From Lentinula raphanica (lineage: Eukaryota; Basidiomycota; Agaricomycetes; Agaricales; Omphalotaceae), in assembly GCA_027919835.1 (NCBI GenBank), contig JANVFP010000002.1, positions 1,550,001 through 1,614,000 on the forward strand: a stretch of 64,000 nucleotides of DNA, in the 5' to 3' direction. Position numbers and translations under genes: made by a program. Shown piece by piece: positions 30,702-43,367 of the stretch. A model generated the notes under the pieces. That model was not told the DNA's origin. It did no database searches and was given only the letters and a program-made list of their open reading frames with translations. Positions within the stretch are counted from its first letter, which is position 1. The number at the start of each line of letters is the position of its first letter.

Positions 30702-33700
30702 ATGGTCGCGCAAACTCGACACTCTGGCCAGCCCTCGCCAAAGAAGTTGGCGTTTCGCGAAAAGCTGGTCACCAAAGGTCAATCTAATGACGCCCTTCTC
30801 AAAAAGCTCAAAGCTTTGCACTCGGAGCTAGCGGGTATGGATCAAGACCTCGTCGACGCGAACTCGCTATCTGGCGTTCGCAAAGAGCTCGTCAGTAGTT
30901 CTATTATGCTACACAAAGATCGTGGCGTAAAGGCGTATGCCGCATGTTGCATGGCCGATATTCTCAGATTGTACGCGCCGGACGCCCCCTACACCCAGGC
31001 AGAACTCCGGGACATCTTTCAATTCTTCTTCAAACAACTCAGCAATAACCTCAAAGGCTCGGATGTCACATACTATAGCCAATACTTCCATCTTCTAGAG
31101 TCATTGTCCACCGTGAAGAGTATAGTCTTAGTTTGCGACCTCCCGAACGCAGACGAAGTTATTCTCGGTATATTCCGCGATCTTTTCGCCCTTGCACGAC
31201 GTGATTTGCCCAAGAACGTTGAAACATTTATGGCCGAGATTTTGATAGCCATCATTGACGAGTCTCCATCCTTATCCGGAGACGCGCTGGAAATAATAAT
31301 GGCACAATTCATGGATAAGAATGCAGTGCGTGAACAATTTCTTTCAAAGTCTGATCTGTCATTGACGCACCTCATCTAGCGCGTCGAACAACCGGCCTAT
31401 CGCCTTGCAGTCAATGTGTGCAATCAAACGGCCGACAAGCTTCAACGACACGTCGCTCTCTACTTCACCGACATAATAGTTTCCAACTCCGAGGAAGAGG
31501 ACTTTGAGCAGATTCGCACTGCTCATGATCTTATCAAACGTCTTCACACTTCGTGTCCCGGCTTGCTTTCCTCAGTCATTCCCCAACTAGAAGAAGAATT
31601 GCACGCGGACGCCTCAACACTGCGTGCAATCGCCACTCACGTACTTGGAGAGATGTTCTGCGATAAAGCGGGAGGCGATCTGGCTAGGAATCATCCCTCG
31701 ACTTGGAATGCGTGGTTAGGCCGGAAAGTAGATAAATCGCCTGCTGTACGACTGAAGTTCGTTGAATCTTCGAGAGGTTTTTACAATGCACCGGCGGAAA
31801 TGGCAGAAACCATTGAATGTGGGCTCTTCTATTCTTCTTATTTCCATGTCTAATATTTCTGTAGCCGCGTTAAACGGCAAGTTGTTGGATCCTGACGACA
31901 AAATACGTGCTGCAGTTTGCAAAATCTATTCCCAGCTCGATTATGAGACTGCAAAACACCGTCTGTCTGAGCATCATCTGAAAGCCATAGCTGGACGAGT
32001 GGCAGATAAAAAGGTAAGTCCTTGTCTACTTTGCAGATGTCGTCTCATAATAGACCTGCAGTCTGCTGTACGCTTCGAAGCCGCCAATAGTCTGGCCAAA
32101 CTATATAGTCTTGCTTATCCGGAGATGTAGGTGGGAATGTTCGCAGATACCCCATTATTTGCTAAAATCTACTCAGAGAGAACAATGATATTACCGCCAT
32201 TTCGAAGTTCTCTTGGATACCGAACGAACTGCTTCGTATGACAACAGTCATCGCTGACTGCAGGTGAGTGAGAGACATTGGTGTTTTGCGTCTAGTGAGA
32301 TTGACCGTTTTCAACAGAACAGTCGTGGAACAAGCGATTTCCGAGCATATTTTACCCTTACCTCCGTTTGTGCCTAACGCGGAGAATAGCAAAATTGCTG
32401 AAGTGGATGAAAAAGCTTGGACAGACCACCTCCTCAATGTTATGCGCTACCTGACAGAGCCATCCGTAACTGCTCTAGTAGTTCTTTCGAATATAAAGCC
32501 AATGTAGGTCACTTGCCCGTCATCGATCGTTTCTGAAGTGCTGACAATCGTGATAGTCGACCGACTATCATAGATAGTTTCGTCGACGCTTGTGTCCAAT
32601 ATAACGTGAGTGGTTTGGAAAATTGAACATGCTCATGCTCAACACCTTATTCAGGGTGGAATCATTGATGAGAATGAAGATAAGGTTACACAGAAACTAT
32701 CGAGAATCATCGAGGTCATCTCAGGTTTGCCTTTGATCCCTCTGACAAACGAATATTCTCATAGAGTATTGCAGTGTATTCCCCGGATCCTGGGAAGATG
32801 AAAGAAGATTTACGAGCATTTGCAAAAACGAATGAACCTCGTCTTTACAAACTGCTCAAAACTTGTCTGGATGTCCATACTGACCTCAAGGGCTTGGTCA
32901 AAGCTCAGGTGAACTGCCTGCAGTCCAAGAAATCGGATGAATTGTCAATAACAATTGTTTTAGCATGATTTTTTCCGAAAATTGGAACAATCTTCGTCGA
33001 ATCTCACTCCTTCAATGACTACCCTTCTTCGTCGAGGCTGCTTACACATCGTCAACACCTCCTCCATACCTACTCTTATCGAACGTGTGCAGAAGGGACA
33101 TGGCAACACTATCACGAAAACAAATCTCGCTGCAAACCACGCTCAACTTCTGCTCATCAATATAGCAAAGTTCTGTCCGGCGCTGCTCAAGCCCCATGTG
33201 GACGACTTGGTTAATGCCATAGAAGATGGGGGCAATGAGAAGGGAGTCATCGTGGGTCTACAAGCTCTAGCAAGCTTGGTGAAGTTAGACCCGGCACTAG
33301 TGCCTACAGCAAGGTGCGTCTATTGAGAGATGGGCATGTGGTTTTACTATTTCCACTCATGGTAAACAGCTCGACAGTGGAAACCCTTCAGAACCATGCC
33401 TTAGGATCCAGTCGTAGGCACGCCAAGTTTGCATCCCGGATCATAGCATTCTTTGACGAAAAGGACGACATCTGTGGCTCAGTCGTCGAGGTGTGTATTC
33501 ACAAACGATTCTTCTTGGCGTGATGCGTGTTCTGAAATATTTTGCAGCGTATTGCCGATTCTCTGGACGATGCACCCGAAGATCAGTTGGTCGCCCATCT
33601 TGTATCCTTGGGCCAGTTCGCTCGCTTTGTCCCGAATGCATTCGAACAGAAGAGTGACGTTATAACGGCGTTCCTACTCAGAAAGCTCCTCATGATCCCT

Positions 33701-35588
33701 AGTCTATGTCCTGTAAGCCGACCGGATGGTGTTTGCAATCGGTTGACACTCATGTTCTACTCATAGGACAACGTCGAGGATGACGGTGAAGAGTGGACTG
33801 AAGACGATGACGTTTCGGACAACCTAAAGGCCAAGATCGCTGCAATCAAATTGCTACGGTATCGATCGATGTCCCACGCCAAATCGAAAAATGCGGTAGA
33901 TATCTCAACACCGGTGCTAAAGATGCTCGTCACGATATTAGATCATGGCGGTTCACTTACAGGTGACAATGGTATTGAGGAAGAGTATGTCCAAAGCCTC
34001 TTGCAAGCTGAACATGAAACTAATGTTACTCATTTCAGTCGGAAAGCGCTGTCTAGAATCAGATTGCAAGCAGCAGTATCTCTGCTGTACCTTTCTACAG
34101 TTCCAGTATACGCTGAAGCTTTGGCTCCCAAGTTTTTGCGACTAGCTTTGACCATTCAGGTGAGTATCGTGCTCGACAATCTGAATCCGATTCTCGTAAT
34201 AACACTGCACTAGGATACATGCTACAATGTACGAATGGGCTTCTTACAAAAGCTGGTGCCACTGTTATTCTACCGCAAACTACCCGCAAGATATAATGCC
34301 ATCCTTTTCCTTACCGCGCATGACCCAGAGGAGGATATCAAGCAAAAGGTGAGTTTTAGGAAACATATGAGGTATGTTGACACCTCTTAACCAATACAAT
34401 CTACATAGGCTTCCGCCGCTGTAACTAACCTTCTTAAGAAATTGCCTCCAGGTATGTGTCTAGTCATGGTGGATCAAGGGACTTATTGTGACATGGTTGT
34501 TCAGAATTGAGAACCGAGAACCTCGAGTTCATCTTCATCCGCCTTCTTCATCTGCTTGCGCACCATCCTGACTTTGCAATGTCCCAAAGTGAACTTCAAG
34601 ATATCGCCAAGTAAGCCCGCTTGCTCATAGTCGCTGGTCGAAGTAATCTGACTTTTACGCAGGTATATTCAATTCTATCTTGAGCTCATTGGGTCCGAAG
34701 AAACAATCTCCCTTCTGTATCATCTGGCAAGCAAAGGAAAGACAGTTCGGGACCCAGAATCGCAGGTTTATAGTGAAGTACATTGCATCCACCCCCGTCG
34801 TGTTCACATTCTGATATCCAGCTAGAATTTGTATGCCATGTGTGAAATAGCGCAAGAGCTTATCAAACTCCGTGCACAACACCACAACTGGACGGTCCCT
34901 ACGTATCCCGGGAAGATAAAGCTTCCTTCAGATATCCTTCGACCCCAACCAAATGCGGATATTGCGAACAAAGTATGCCTCATATGCCTCAGGCTTCCTT
35001 TCTTCCACGATGTGATGGCTAATCTCGTGCTCGACTCGACCAGATCGCAAAACAAACATTCCTACCGTCGGAAGCGAGTGCGTGGATAGCGGAAATTGTC
35101 ACGGTTGCCCCTAAGGTATGTATCTATCCGGTATTCAACCACCTCGTCTGAATTGACCTTATTATAGGAGAAGAAGGAACGAAAAGTTCCTGTGAAACGT
35201 AAAGCAGCTACCAACGGACATACAAAGTCAGTCACAGTAATCCCACACAAAGCACGAATGTTGATCTTGATTCCATTGTGTGTGTAGACGTACTCGGAAG
35301 AAGAGAAAACGTGAAGATTCCAGTGACGGGGAAGATTTCGATGGTCTTACGGATGCGACCGACGTTGACATGTCGGATGGTCCACCTGCACATACGTCCG
35401 AAAACGATGACGGAGAAGAGTCGGCGGGGGAAGAACAACTTGGTCGTGGGGCTCGGGGTAAAGCAAAGGTATGACTCCTGTTCTTGATCGCTTAGTGCTT
35501 TGAACGAGAATTCTGTCATTAGGCAAGAGCGAAGAGGAACTCAAGAACTTCACGAAAGGCTGGGACTCCTCCAAGCTCGGACAGTTGA
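30702..35588 (+). CDS. PDS5: PDS5, cohesin-associated HEAT-repeat protein
   Basis: ATG 30702 starts MVAQTRHSGQPSPKKLAFRE, then the strongly conserved PDS5 block VKAYAACCMADILRLYAPDAPYT with ELRDIFQFF. The gene is cut by many short introns. Recognisable exons continue with RVEQPAYRLAVNVCNQTADKLQRH, LLDPDDKIRAAVCKIY, a series of HEAT-like helices, DNVEDDGEEWTEDDD near 33780, VRMGFLQKLVPLL and KLPARYNAILFL near 34240-34300, and a basic/acidic C-terminal tail (KKERKVPVKRKAATNGH ... GARGKAK). The stop TGA is at 35586-35588. An in-frame TAG at 31377 is the last codon of a 54-nt intron (31326-31379). PDS5 binds cohesin in the nucleus and controls sister-chromatid cohesion, with Wapl and Eco1 as partners. 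Size fits the family (~1200 residues). Confidence 0.9.
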
Positions 35589-35779
35589 TACATCCTTCAT
35601 GACTTTTACGCACCTTATGTCTACCTTTGATTCTCGGTTCTATGCTTTCTGTCTATGTTAATCATGCTGCATTTCTTACTGTATCTAGGGAGTACCATTT
35701 CCTTTGTTGTAACATCAACAAAAAAACCAGGAGGAACAATATCGGTTCATGCATTTGGTAAAACTTAAAACTTAAAAGC

Positions 35780-37444
35780 TTAGTCCTGTATTTGCACTTT
35801 GATAGCACCTTGTGCTGGGTCAGCTGCAACATGGAACGCTGCAACAGCCTCTTCTAAGGCAAAGCGATGAGTGACTAGAGGCTTGACGTTGATGAGGCCG
35901 CCTGCGATGAGTCGGATCGCTTTTGGGTACTGGTTGAAATGGTATGAATGGGTCGCGGTGGCATCGAAGGAGGAAGGACAAACCTGATTGGCATATCGAT
36001 ATTGGAACTGGACATCAATCTCATTGGCACTCAGATGCATGAAGGGGAACTGCCCAACGAGTCAGTGATTGTTCTCAGCATCAGGAAAATATGTTCTGCA
36101 TACTAGTTGCTCGTTCTTGCCAACACCAATAATAAAGACCTTGGTCCCGAATCCAAGAGACTGTGTCCATAGTCTTAGATCAGCGCTGCTCGAATACATA
36201 TCCGCATTCATTGGCTACTCACAAAAATGGCAGTATGTATACTACTCTCAACGCCCGTACATTCAAGAGCAAGTTTCAAAGGACCCCCTGCGGCCTTCTT
36301 GATCACCTCCGCTTGGGCCTTGGGAGTCGCATTCCTGTCGATGAGAACGGTACGCACGCCAGGGATTAGAGATTTTGCGAAATCTAATCGACTTTGGAAG
36401 AGATCCGTGATAACGATAGGTTCTGCGCCTGCAGCTCTAGCGCTGAGAAGGGACACCAAGCCGATAGGTCCAGCGCCACTGGAAGAAAGTCGTTAACTGA
36501 GAGGGTTTGGATTTATGCAAGGCAAGATAAGTACCATATGACGACAGGGTCCCCGAGACGAAGACCAGCACGATCAATACCGGCTAGTGCTACAGCGAGA
36601 GGCTCGCACAAGGAGCCCTCTTCGAAGGAGACGTTATCCGGGAGACGATGGAGCCATTGAGCTGGGTGGACGTGCCACCGAGTCAGGGTTCCTGCAAACA
36701 ATATTTTTGAGGAACGAGCTCGCTAGAAAAGAGGAAACGTTGTTCACCGTGATAAGGAGGAGTAGAGAAAAACACGACGTCTGGACATCCGTTGTAACGG
36801 CCGGTTCTGCACGCGTCGCAGGAAGGTTGAGAGCAGGGGACACCGACTTCCATCGCTACTCGATCGCCTGGATCACGAAAGACAACGGCTGAGCATGAAG
36901 GAAGAGAAAGCCGAGGGTATAGCTTACCAGCTTTCCATTCAGTGACTCCCTCGCCTACTTCGACGATTTCTCCGGCAGATTCGTGACCAGAACCACACTG
37001 AAAACAGCACTTAATGGTGCTTCGGGTTTCATGGTTTTAAACCTACTTCATCTGTTACAATCATAGAGTCACCAATTCGTCCGTGCTTCCAAAAATGAAC
37101 ATCGCTCCTGCAACATGTATGTTCCAGACAGTGGGAGCAGAAAGAGTTATCAGAGGAACTTACCCACAGATACCGGTAGCACGGACATGAATGAGGACTT
37201 GTCCTGGACCAGGCTTTGGCTTGGGTTTCTCGACCAGGTGGATTTCGTGTGCCGGATCTTGTATATGCAAAGATTACTCCAAGAAACGAGCAACACGATG
37301 AATACGATGTTACTTACTGTAGAAGGCGGCGATATTAGAGTCCTTCGAGGTTTGATCTCCAGATTTCAAGACACGAAATTCCGGATGATCAAGCACCTTG
37401 CGGGGGTCGTAGACCTTGGAAGTCACTACCTGCACGGTTGACAT
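35780..37444 (-). CDS. Zinc-dependent polyol dehydrogenase (sorbitol/xylitol/L-arabinitol type)
   Basis: Starts at ATG 37444 ([20 protein letters not shown]) and ends at 35780. Exons show [14 protein letters not shown] (catalytic zinc region), [15 protein letters not shown], a structural-zinc Cys cluster ([17 protein letters not shown]), FFSTPPYHG then [36 protein letters not shown], the Rossmann motif [20 protein letters not shown] with ITD (acidic residue typical of NAD+ use), and QFQYRYAN near the end. The family oxidises polyols in pentose and hexose catabolism in the cytosol. Which polyol is preferred cannot be told from sequence alone; the Cys-cluster spacing resembles L-arabinitol/xylitol enzymes. 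At least six introns are present. Its promoter region (337 bp) is shared with the divergent hydrolase gene. Confidence 0.87.
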
Positions 37445-37781
37445 GATAGAACACAGGTCGATCGATGGTGAAGGAGGGGAGGAAAGTAAGAGTTCGCGTG
37501 AATTTCGAGTTCAACTTTGAGCCTAGCATTCGGACCGAGCGCACGGATCGTGTGTCCGACGATCATGAGGGCAGAAAAACTGCAGGAAGGCTTGGCTGAT
37601 GTTATTGACTGCGGGAAGCATGATGAGTTGTGAAGAGCAGGTAAGAGTTGTATCGAGTACACTCTCGGGGAAGGGGCTGGAAGTGGTCGTGGTCGATGAG
37701 CAACCTTGCTTGGACCTTTCGGCGCTTAAATATCTACTATTTATTACTTCATACCACCACCATCAGTGAGCACCTGGCACC

Positions 37782-39279
37782 ATGGGCCAAGTCGATCAGG
37801 ACTCGACTGGAAACCCGCTCGCTGTCGTCAATGTCGTATCTGACTTGCTGCTCGTTGTTTTCATCCATGGCTTCAAAGGCGATAATGATACTTTTGGCAA
37901 GTTTCCCGAGCGGCTTCAACACATCCTCACCGAAACCGTTCCAAATTCGAGTGTGGAGTGTATCGTATTCCCTGTATATGAGGTGCGCGATACGGTGATG
38001 CAAACTCCTTTCTCGGGAGGCTTACGGGTCTTTTGTTAGGGAAGACTAAAGGAAACCTGGTGAGAAGCAACACTCAAATCAAGTTTCGACAATGCTGAAA
38101 GGATATCCAGAACGAAGCCGTCGTTCGCTTCTCTGACTGGTTAACTGAGCTGACGGTCAACAAAGAGGTAGCACATGGAGGAGGCGCAGGAAAGGCGAAG
38201 ATAGTGCTTTGCGGTCATAGGCAGGTGGTCCGACATTCTGCATTTATTGTACGACTAATTGGAGAACCAGTATGGGAGGTCTCCTGTCTGCAGATAGCAT
38301 CATCGAATTCTTCAGAACAAGACCGGACACTAGTGCTCCTCTATGGCCCAAGATCGTTGCATGCATATCCTTTGATACTCCAGTATGCTTAACATTTTCA
38401 CCCCTATCGCAGAACACTAAGATCTTGTTCATCAGTATTACGGCCTCCATCCATACGTCTTCAAGAACACCGCAACCAAGGCGGCACAATATGCAAACGC
38501 TGCAAAGTCAGTAGGCTCCGCTATCTGGGGTTCTTTCACAAACAACCAAAGCGCAGCAAGTGGAAGTGGTACAGCGCCTCTCGCTGCCATTACTGCCCCT
38601 CCGACTACCGAAAGTGGATGGAGCAAGTGGGCACCAATCGCGTACACAGTGGGAGGCGTTGTGACCGCAGCTGCGGCCGCTGGAGGAGCTGCATATTGGC
38701 GTAGAGATGATCTCGGCGTTGGATACAGTTGGGCGACGGATCATATGAAGTATGTACGGAATCTGTGGGATGAAGACGCGTTGAAGAGGAGGGTTGATTC
38801 TTTGATTGAGATTGAGAAGAAGGAGGGAGTGATATTTCGAAAGTGAGTGAACTGGAACCTGTTCTCAGATGCATGCAACTGACGAGGAGACACATAATAG
38901 CCTTTATACGTTACTCCCTGCCATTCCTCTCGTTCACAATCTCGATCGGACCTTCATGATCCTTCCCAAAACCGACAAGCGTGCCATGGAGCATTTCCTA
39001 CCTGCGGTCAATAACATCGCAACGGATGAATTGCAAGCTCACACGGGCATGTTCGCGGCACATTCGAACGATGGGTATTACAAGCTGGGTTTGGATGCTG
39101 CTGGCTTTGTGCGAGAGGCGGTTATGCTGAGTCGAGGTACGCTCGAGCCGGAAATACCAATAGATCCAAAGCTGGAGAAAGAGGAGAGGAGAGATGCAGA
39201 GATGGACGAGCCGAAGGGGAAGGAAACGTCTCCAGCTCAAGATTCGGAGACTACATCGTCTTCCTCAACAGAGTTATAG
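37782..39279 (+). CDS. Alpha/beta-hydrolase with C-terminal hydrophobic segment
   Basis: Six exons: 37782-37982, 38045-38059, 38111-38220, 38271-38382, 38436-38842 and 38901-39279, giving 407 residues in one frame. LLLVVFIHGFKG is the oxyanion-hole strand. The nucleophile elbow GHSMGG is split after Ser by an intron with a GC donor. A later His in LVHNLDRTF or HEE-type positions may complete the triad. A Gly/Ala-rich hydrophobic stretch (YTVGGVVTAAAAAGGAAYW) could be a membrane segment. The tail is acidic and serine-rich. Related fungal proteins are annotated as DUF676-type or lipase-like hydrolases; the substrate is unknown. Exon 2 is only 15 nt (TKGNL). Confidence 0.8.
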
Positions 39280-39375
39280 GAAACGCTGATTAGAATGAAC
39301 TTGTAATATTATGGTAACCTCATTGTATCGGATGTAAACAACAGGCAGTAGAACTTGAGCTCGTCAGTGGTTAAG

Positions 39376-40253
39376 CTATTCATGCTTCAACATGAGTCGC
39401 ATCGAATAGGCGTCTTCGCCATCAGCATCTAATGCGAGAGTGAGCTTCAGCCTTCAAGTTCATCCCGAGATATATAACAGCAGGAGTTGCACGCACAATA
39501 CTTTTGCTCAATGCCCTGAACCTCGAAACCAAGAGTATCTCGATACAGACTGAGCGCGGCACGATTGGACTTGCGCACATGTAAAGATACATGGGACGCG
39601 CGATATATAGTCGCCATTGATTCTTCTGGGATATTTAAGTAATGATTCAGAAAGCTGCATCATGAACAAAAGCTCCCATACGTACGAGATTGCAGCATGA
39701 GTTTCTTCGCTATACCCAGTCGTCTATAGGAGCGGAGGACTGATATTGAAGTTACGTGTCCATGGGGTTGTTCTCCTTCTTTGATTTCCTCTTCCCTTTG
39801 TGCATAGGTCCGTAGATATAGATGGTCGATGATGAGGACGGTGTTATAGTAAGTACCAAAATTGTAGTAGACGAAATATCAACGAATGAACGTACATCTT
39901 AGCCAGAATATACCCAACGATCCTCCCTTGAACTTCTGCGACGTATGATACCGAAGGCCAAGTGACACAGTGGTATAGATCTGTTCAATGAGATAGCTTG
40001 AATACGAGCGGCGGATGCAGAAGATTGGATGGCGACATAAAATATTTCATCGAGTAGTTTTCTGGGAGGTTCCTTAAAGGTGATTGAGTTACATTGGGGA
40101 CTGAGCATGTCTGAGCAGGATAATATTAACCTTAGATTGCAAGCTTGCATCCCAGGGAGGTCTTCTATCTGGATACGCACACAGAACACTCAAGTTGTTT
40201 TTTTGGGGGGCTTCATATCGTGAAGGACTTACTCTGGCCCTTCGGATATTCAT
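39376..40253 (-). CDS. NAA10: NAA10, catalytic subunit of N-terminal acetyltransferase A
   Basis: Starts MNIRRAR at ATG 40253 and, after an intron, continues IEDLPGMQACNLR, then NLPENYSMKYFM, SYVAEVQGRIVGYILAKM, a region around 39690-39790 encoding the HGHVTS and RRLGIAKKLM-type acetyl-CoA loop, and SHVSLHVRKSNRAALSLYRDTLGFEV. It ends DGEDAYSMRLMLKHE, stop at 39376. These blocks match NAA10/ARD1, which with NAA15 acetylates nascent protein N-termini at the ribosome. Introns are numerous and I did not place all of them. It is convergent with the hydrolase gene, with 96 bp between stops. Confidence 0.87.
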
Positions 40254-40463
40254 CTTGATCTAGAGTCTAATATCAGTAGATTCGTGAATGCCATGCTGGA
40301 GCCAGGAAAAAAACTATATTGTTGACGAACCTAGCAAAGATTTCGAGGCTAACGCGAACGGTCCAGATCGAAAAACAATCGAGGAAATAGGCGCTCGTAA
40401 ACGTATGGGCGCTCATTATATTTTCAACGTCGAAAGGGTTTTGAAATAAGCAGTATGCTGAAG

Positions 40464-43052
40464 TTAAATCCTCCGAAAAGCATTCTTACTACCACTCCTA
40501 GTACCTTGCCTTCTATGAGTCCTTCCCTTCCTATCGCTCTCAGCAATCTCCACAGGATCCCTTCCGCCCTTCTCCAATCCAGCGCCAAACCTCTCGACTC
40601 CCTTCCTCCGATCTTGTAGTTTACTACCTTTACCTCGTTTATTAGATCCCTCTTTTGACTCTTGTGATTGGGATGGAGAGTCAGCTGAGGGTACCCATGA
40701 CATCTCCATCCCTCCATCTTCAGCGACACTGACTTTGCCTGGACGAGACGGGCGTTTCTCGGCGTTGAGACGAGAAGTGCCAGAGGAGTGAGCACGACGT
40801 TGACCGAAGGTGGCGTCTTTGCCAGCCGCCGTTCTTGCACCGTTGGCGCCGGTTTGTGGACGCATAGGAACCAACTTGACGTTGGAAGCCCGGTTTTGTT
40901 GTTTCGATCTGTTATAAGCTTCCTGTACTCGGATGTTTTTCTGTCCTGGACGTGCACGGGGATCAAATTTGCTTAATTCTGATATGCAAAAGGGTCAGTG
41001 ATACGCTCGAAGATAGAATTGAGGGACGAACCTCCGGCGTCACTGCTATCACTACTGTTATCCCCGTCGCTTTCACTATCACTCTCCTCGAGACCGTCAG
41101 AAGACATCTTGTCACTTTCCTCTTCCTCCTCCTCCACTGCCGTCTTCCCCCTGTCGCCGAATCCTTTCCGTTGGGCGACTGACGAAGGATTTAGTAATGC
41201 ATATTCCCTACTGTTGACATCGACCTCGAACTCAGGATCCTCAAAGACCTTCGCAAATCGAGGATCGGTCAATACACTCGTCGGTCCGTCATTCTCTTCA
41301 CCACCGGCCTGTTCTTCTTCCTCGTCCTCGTCCACATCCATCGCATCTTTCTCCTCCCCAACATCCTTCTGAGCCTTCCGTTTTTTCCTCTCCTCTCTCT
41401 TGCGCGCACGTTCCTCCTCCTTCTGGATTTTCTCTGCGAGCATTTTATTGACTTTGACACCGGGTATTTGTTTAGTGGATGTGCGGATTCGGGTTTCTGC
41501 TAGTTTGTCTAGTTTTTGTCGGATCACTCGCTCGCGGTGTTCTGCGTATTCGAAGGGGTTAGCGATTACTCGGGCGGTGTCGTATAATTTGAGTGAGACG
41601 AAGTAGCCGTGCATGTAGGGTTTGAGGGCAGGAGTGCCGATGAGGTGATCCAGACCCAACCTTTTCCGGAAAATTTGATGAGTAGATATAACAGTGATGG
41701 TGAGTTATAACTCACTTCTGCAACTCATTCCGCTCAACGAATTTAAAGTCCTCATAGACATTACGGGTTGTTTGATCTTCTAGTTCTTCCGTGATATTTT
41801 CGAGGAAGCTTGCCCATCGAGGAGCAGGTCCGAGTTGGGGGATATAGTATGTAGACATCTGAATGCCTTCGTTGGCTGTCAACAAGAGTCCACTTCCGGG
41901 AACGTGATGGACATCGTTCAGGTCAGAAGCGGGGTTGATAGAAGTGAAATTGACTGAAGGCTAGAAAGTCGTTCATTAAAGGGCGGCTCACCGCAAGTTG
42001 TGTATAACATACCGTATTCCGATCCCATATCTTGATCACCTTTTTGTCCGCACTGAGAACCATTCCATCTCCTGCGATCCTACTCCCTCCCTCGATCCAT
42101 GAGACACTTTTGATAGGTAGACCATATCCCTGGTCTTTCATGGCGTACGGCTTTGTTGTTCGGATATCATAGAGCAGTGTATGCCCCGTTGTCGTTCCAA
42201 CTGCATACGACAACCCGTCAGGCCGCGAAGCAAGAGCCGTTATGCCCAGTCTAGAGGCTGATGGATCAAGGTTATGGTCGAAACTTGGCGAGACGAGCTT
42301 ATGTCCCGGCAAACGCAGTATTCCGGTGCATGACCGTGACCTTGGGTCCCAGAACTGCACTGTCCCGTTTCCATCCACACCGAAAGCAAAGAGTTGGTGG
42401 GCTGGATTGATATCAATTGTGTTGACACCTTGTATGTCGTCTTCATCGTCTTCTAGGGTAAAGGGAGTCATGAATCGGCCTTGTTCGAGGTTCAGGCGAT
42501 AGACCTCATTCCCAGACGCAGAAAAGAGTGCGTCGCAGGAAGGAGAATGGTATGCCAGAGAACGGCCAAACCGGGGTATTCGAGTACGATAATGGAACCC
42601 GCCTTGGGTATGTAGTTCTATCGTACGGTCGTTTTGGAGGTGTATGGATTTTGTCCAATCGTCAGAGAGCATCTGTTCAACAGTATGTTGAACACACACA
42701 AAAGAACTAGCAGGAGAGACAACTTACGCACAACAAAATCGACATTTTCTGAATCTGTATGCCTCTCGAATTTCAAGGTAAGCTGGTCAAGATCCCATAC
42801 TCTTATCTGAGGCTTGTATGTCCCAGTGGCGATCGCATGAGTTCCATCAGGAGTAGTTTTAACCTTGTTACTGGCTTCAGGAAACTCGAATCCTTGGATC
42901 AGCTCTATAGTGCCTTCTACATGCTCTTTGGCTGCTCGTTTTCCTTTTGCAGCTGTGCGTTTTCGTGTGAGCCAATCTGGGAGAGAGGAGGAAGATCCAG
43001 CAGTGGAGCCGTTGACGGTGTAGACCTTGACATCGTTCGAATCCAAAGCCAT
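40464..43052 (-). CDS. ENP2: ENP2/NOL10 nucleolar WD40 protein
   Basis: ATG 43052 starts MALDSNDVKVYTVNGSTAGS, then SLPDWLTRKRTAAKGKR, a typical NOL10 start. WD40 repeats follow (YKPQIRVWDLDQLTLKFERH, GRSLAYHSPSCDALF, NTIDINPAHQLFAFG, ADKKVIKIWDRNT), then GIQMSTYYIPQLGPAPRWASF and the NUC153-like region TDPRFAKVFEDPEFEVDVNS near 41240. A lysine/glutamate-rich coiled coil precedes it, and a basic tail ends at 40464. ENP2 is a small-subunit-processome component needed for 18S rRNA maturation in the nucleolus. Several introns of 50-60 nt interrupt it. Its start lies 315 bp from the divergent F-box-like gene. Confidence 0.9.
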
Positions 43053-43367
43053 GGGTGAGTTCAGAAAAAAAATTGGCGCGCAGCGTGTTTTGGGTTTTGG
43101 CGGGCCGGAAACTCCGGCCACCGAGCCAGAGCCTGAGAGAGTTCTTTATCCTTGCTTTCTCCCTTCTTCTCTCCTGAGCTGGGATTATCTGTCTGCGTGA
43201 GTTGGAACATCACGTCTTTCACGTTTTTACTTCAAACAAAGATCCGCTGCTACGAAGAGACACCAGGCTCATTCATTCAACAGTGTTACAGGTAGTCTTC
43301 GAAGTTCGCGTCGCGTCGCGCGATAAATAACTATCCTACTTGTCCTCAACCACCACCATAATTCAGA

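Noticed and set aside
31326..31379. In-frame TAG at 31377 that seemed to break PDS5
   Set aside because: It is the last triplet of a 54-nt intron with donor GTGCGT and acceptor CTAG; removing it joins MDKNA to RVEQPAYRLAV as expected for PDS5.
40424..40966. 180-codon minus-strand frame overlapping the ENP2 tail
   Set aside because: Composition is not protein-like and it overlaps the better-supported basic tail of ENP2 in another frame.
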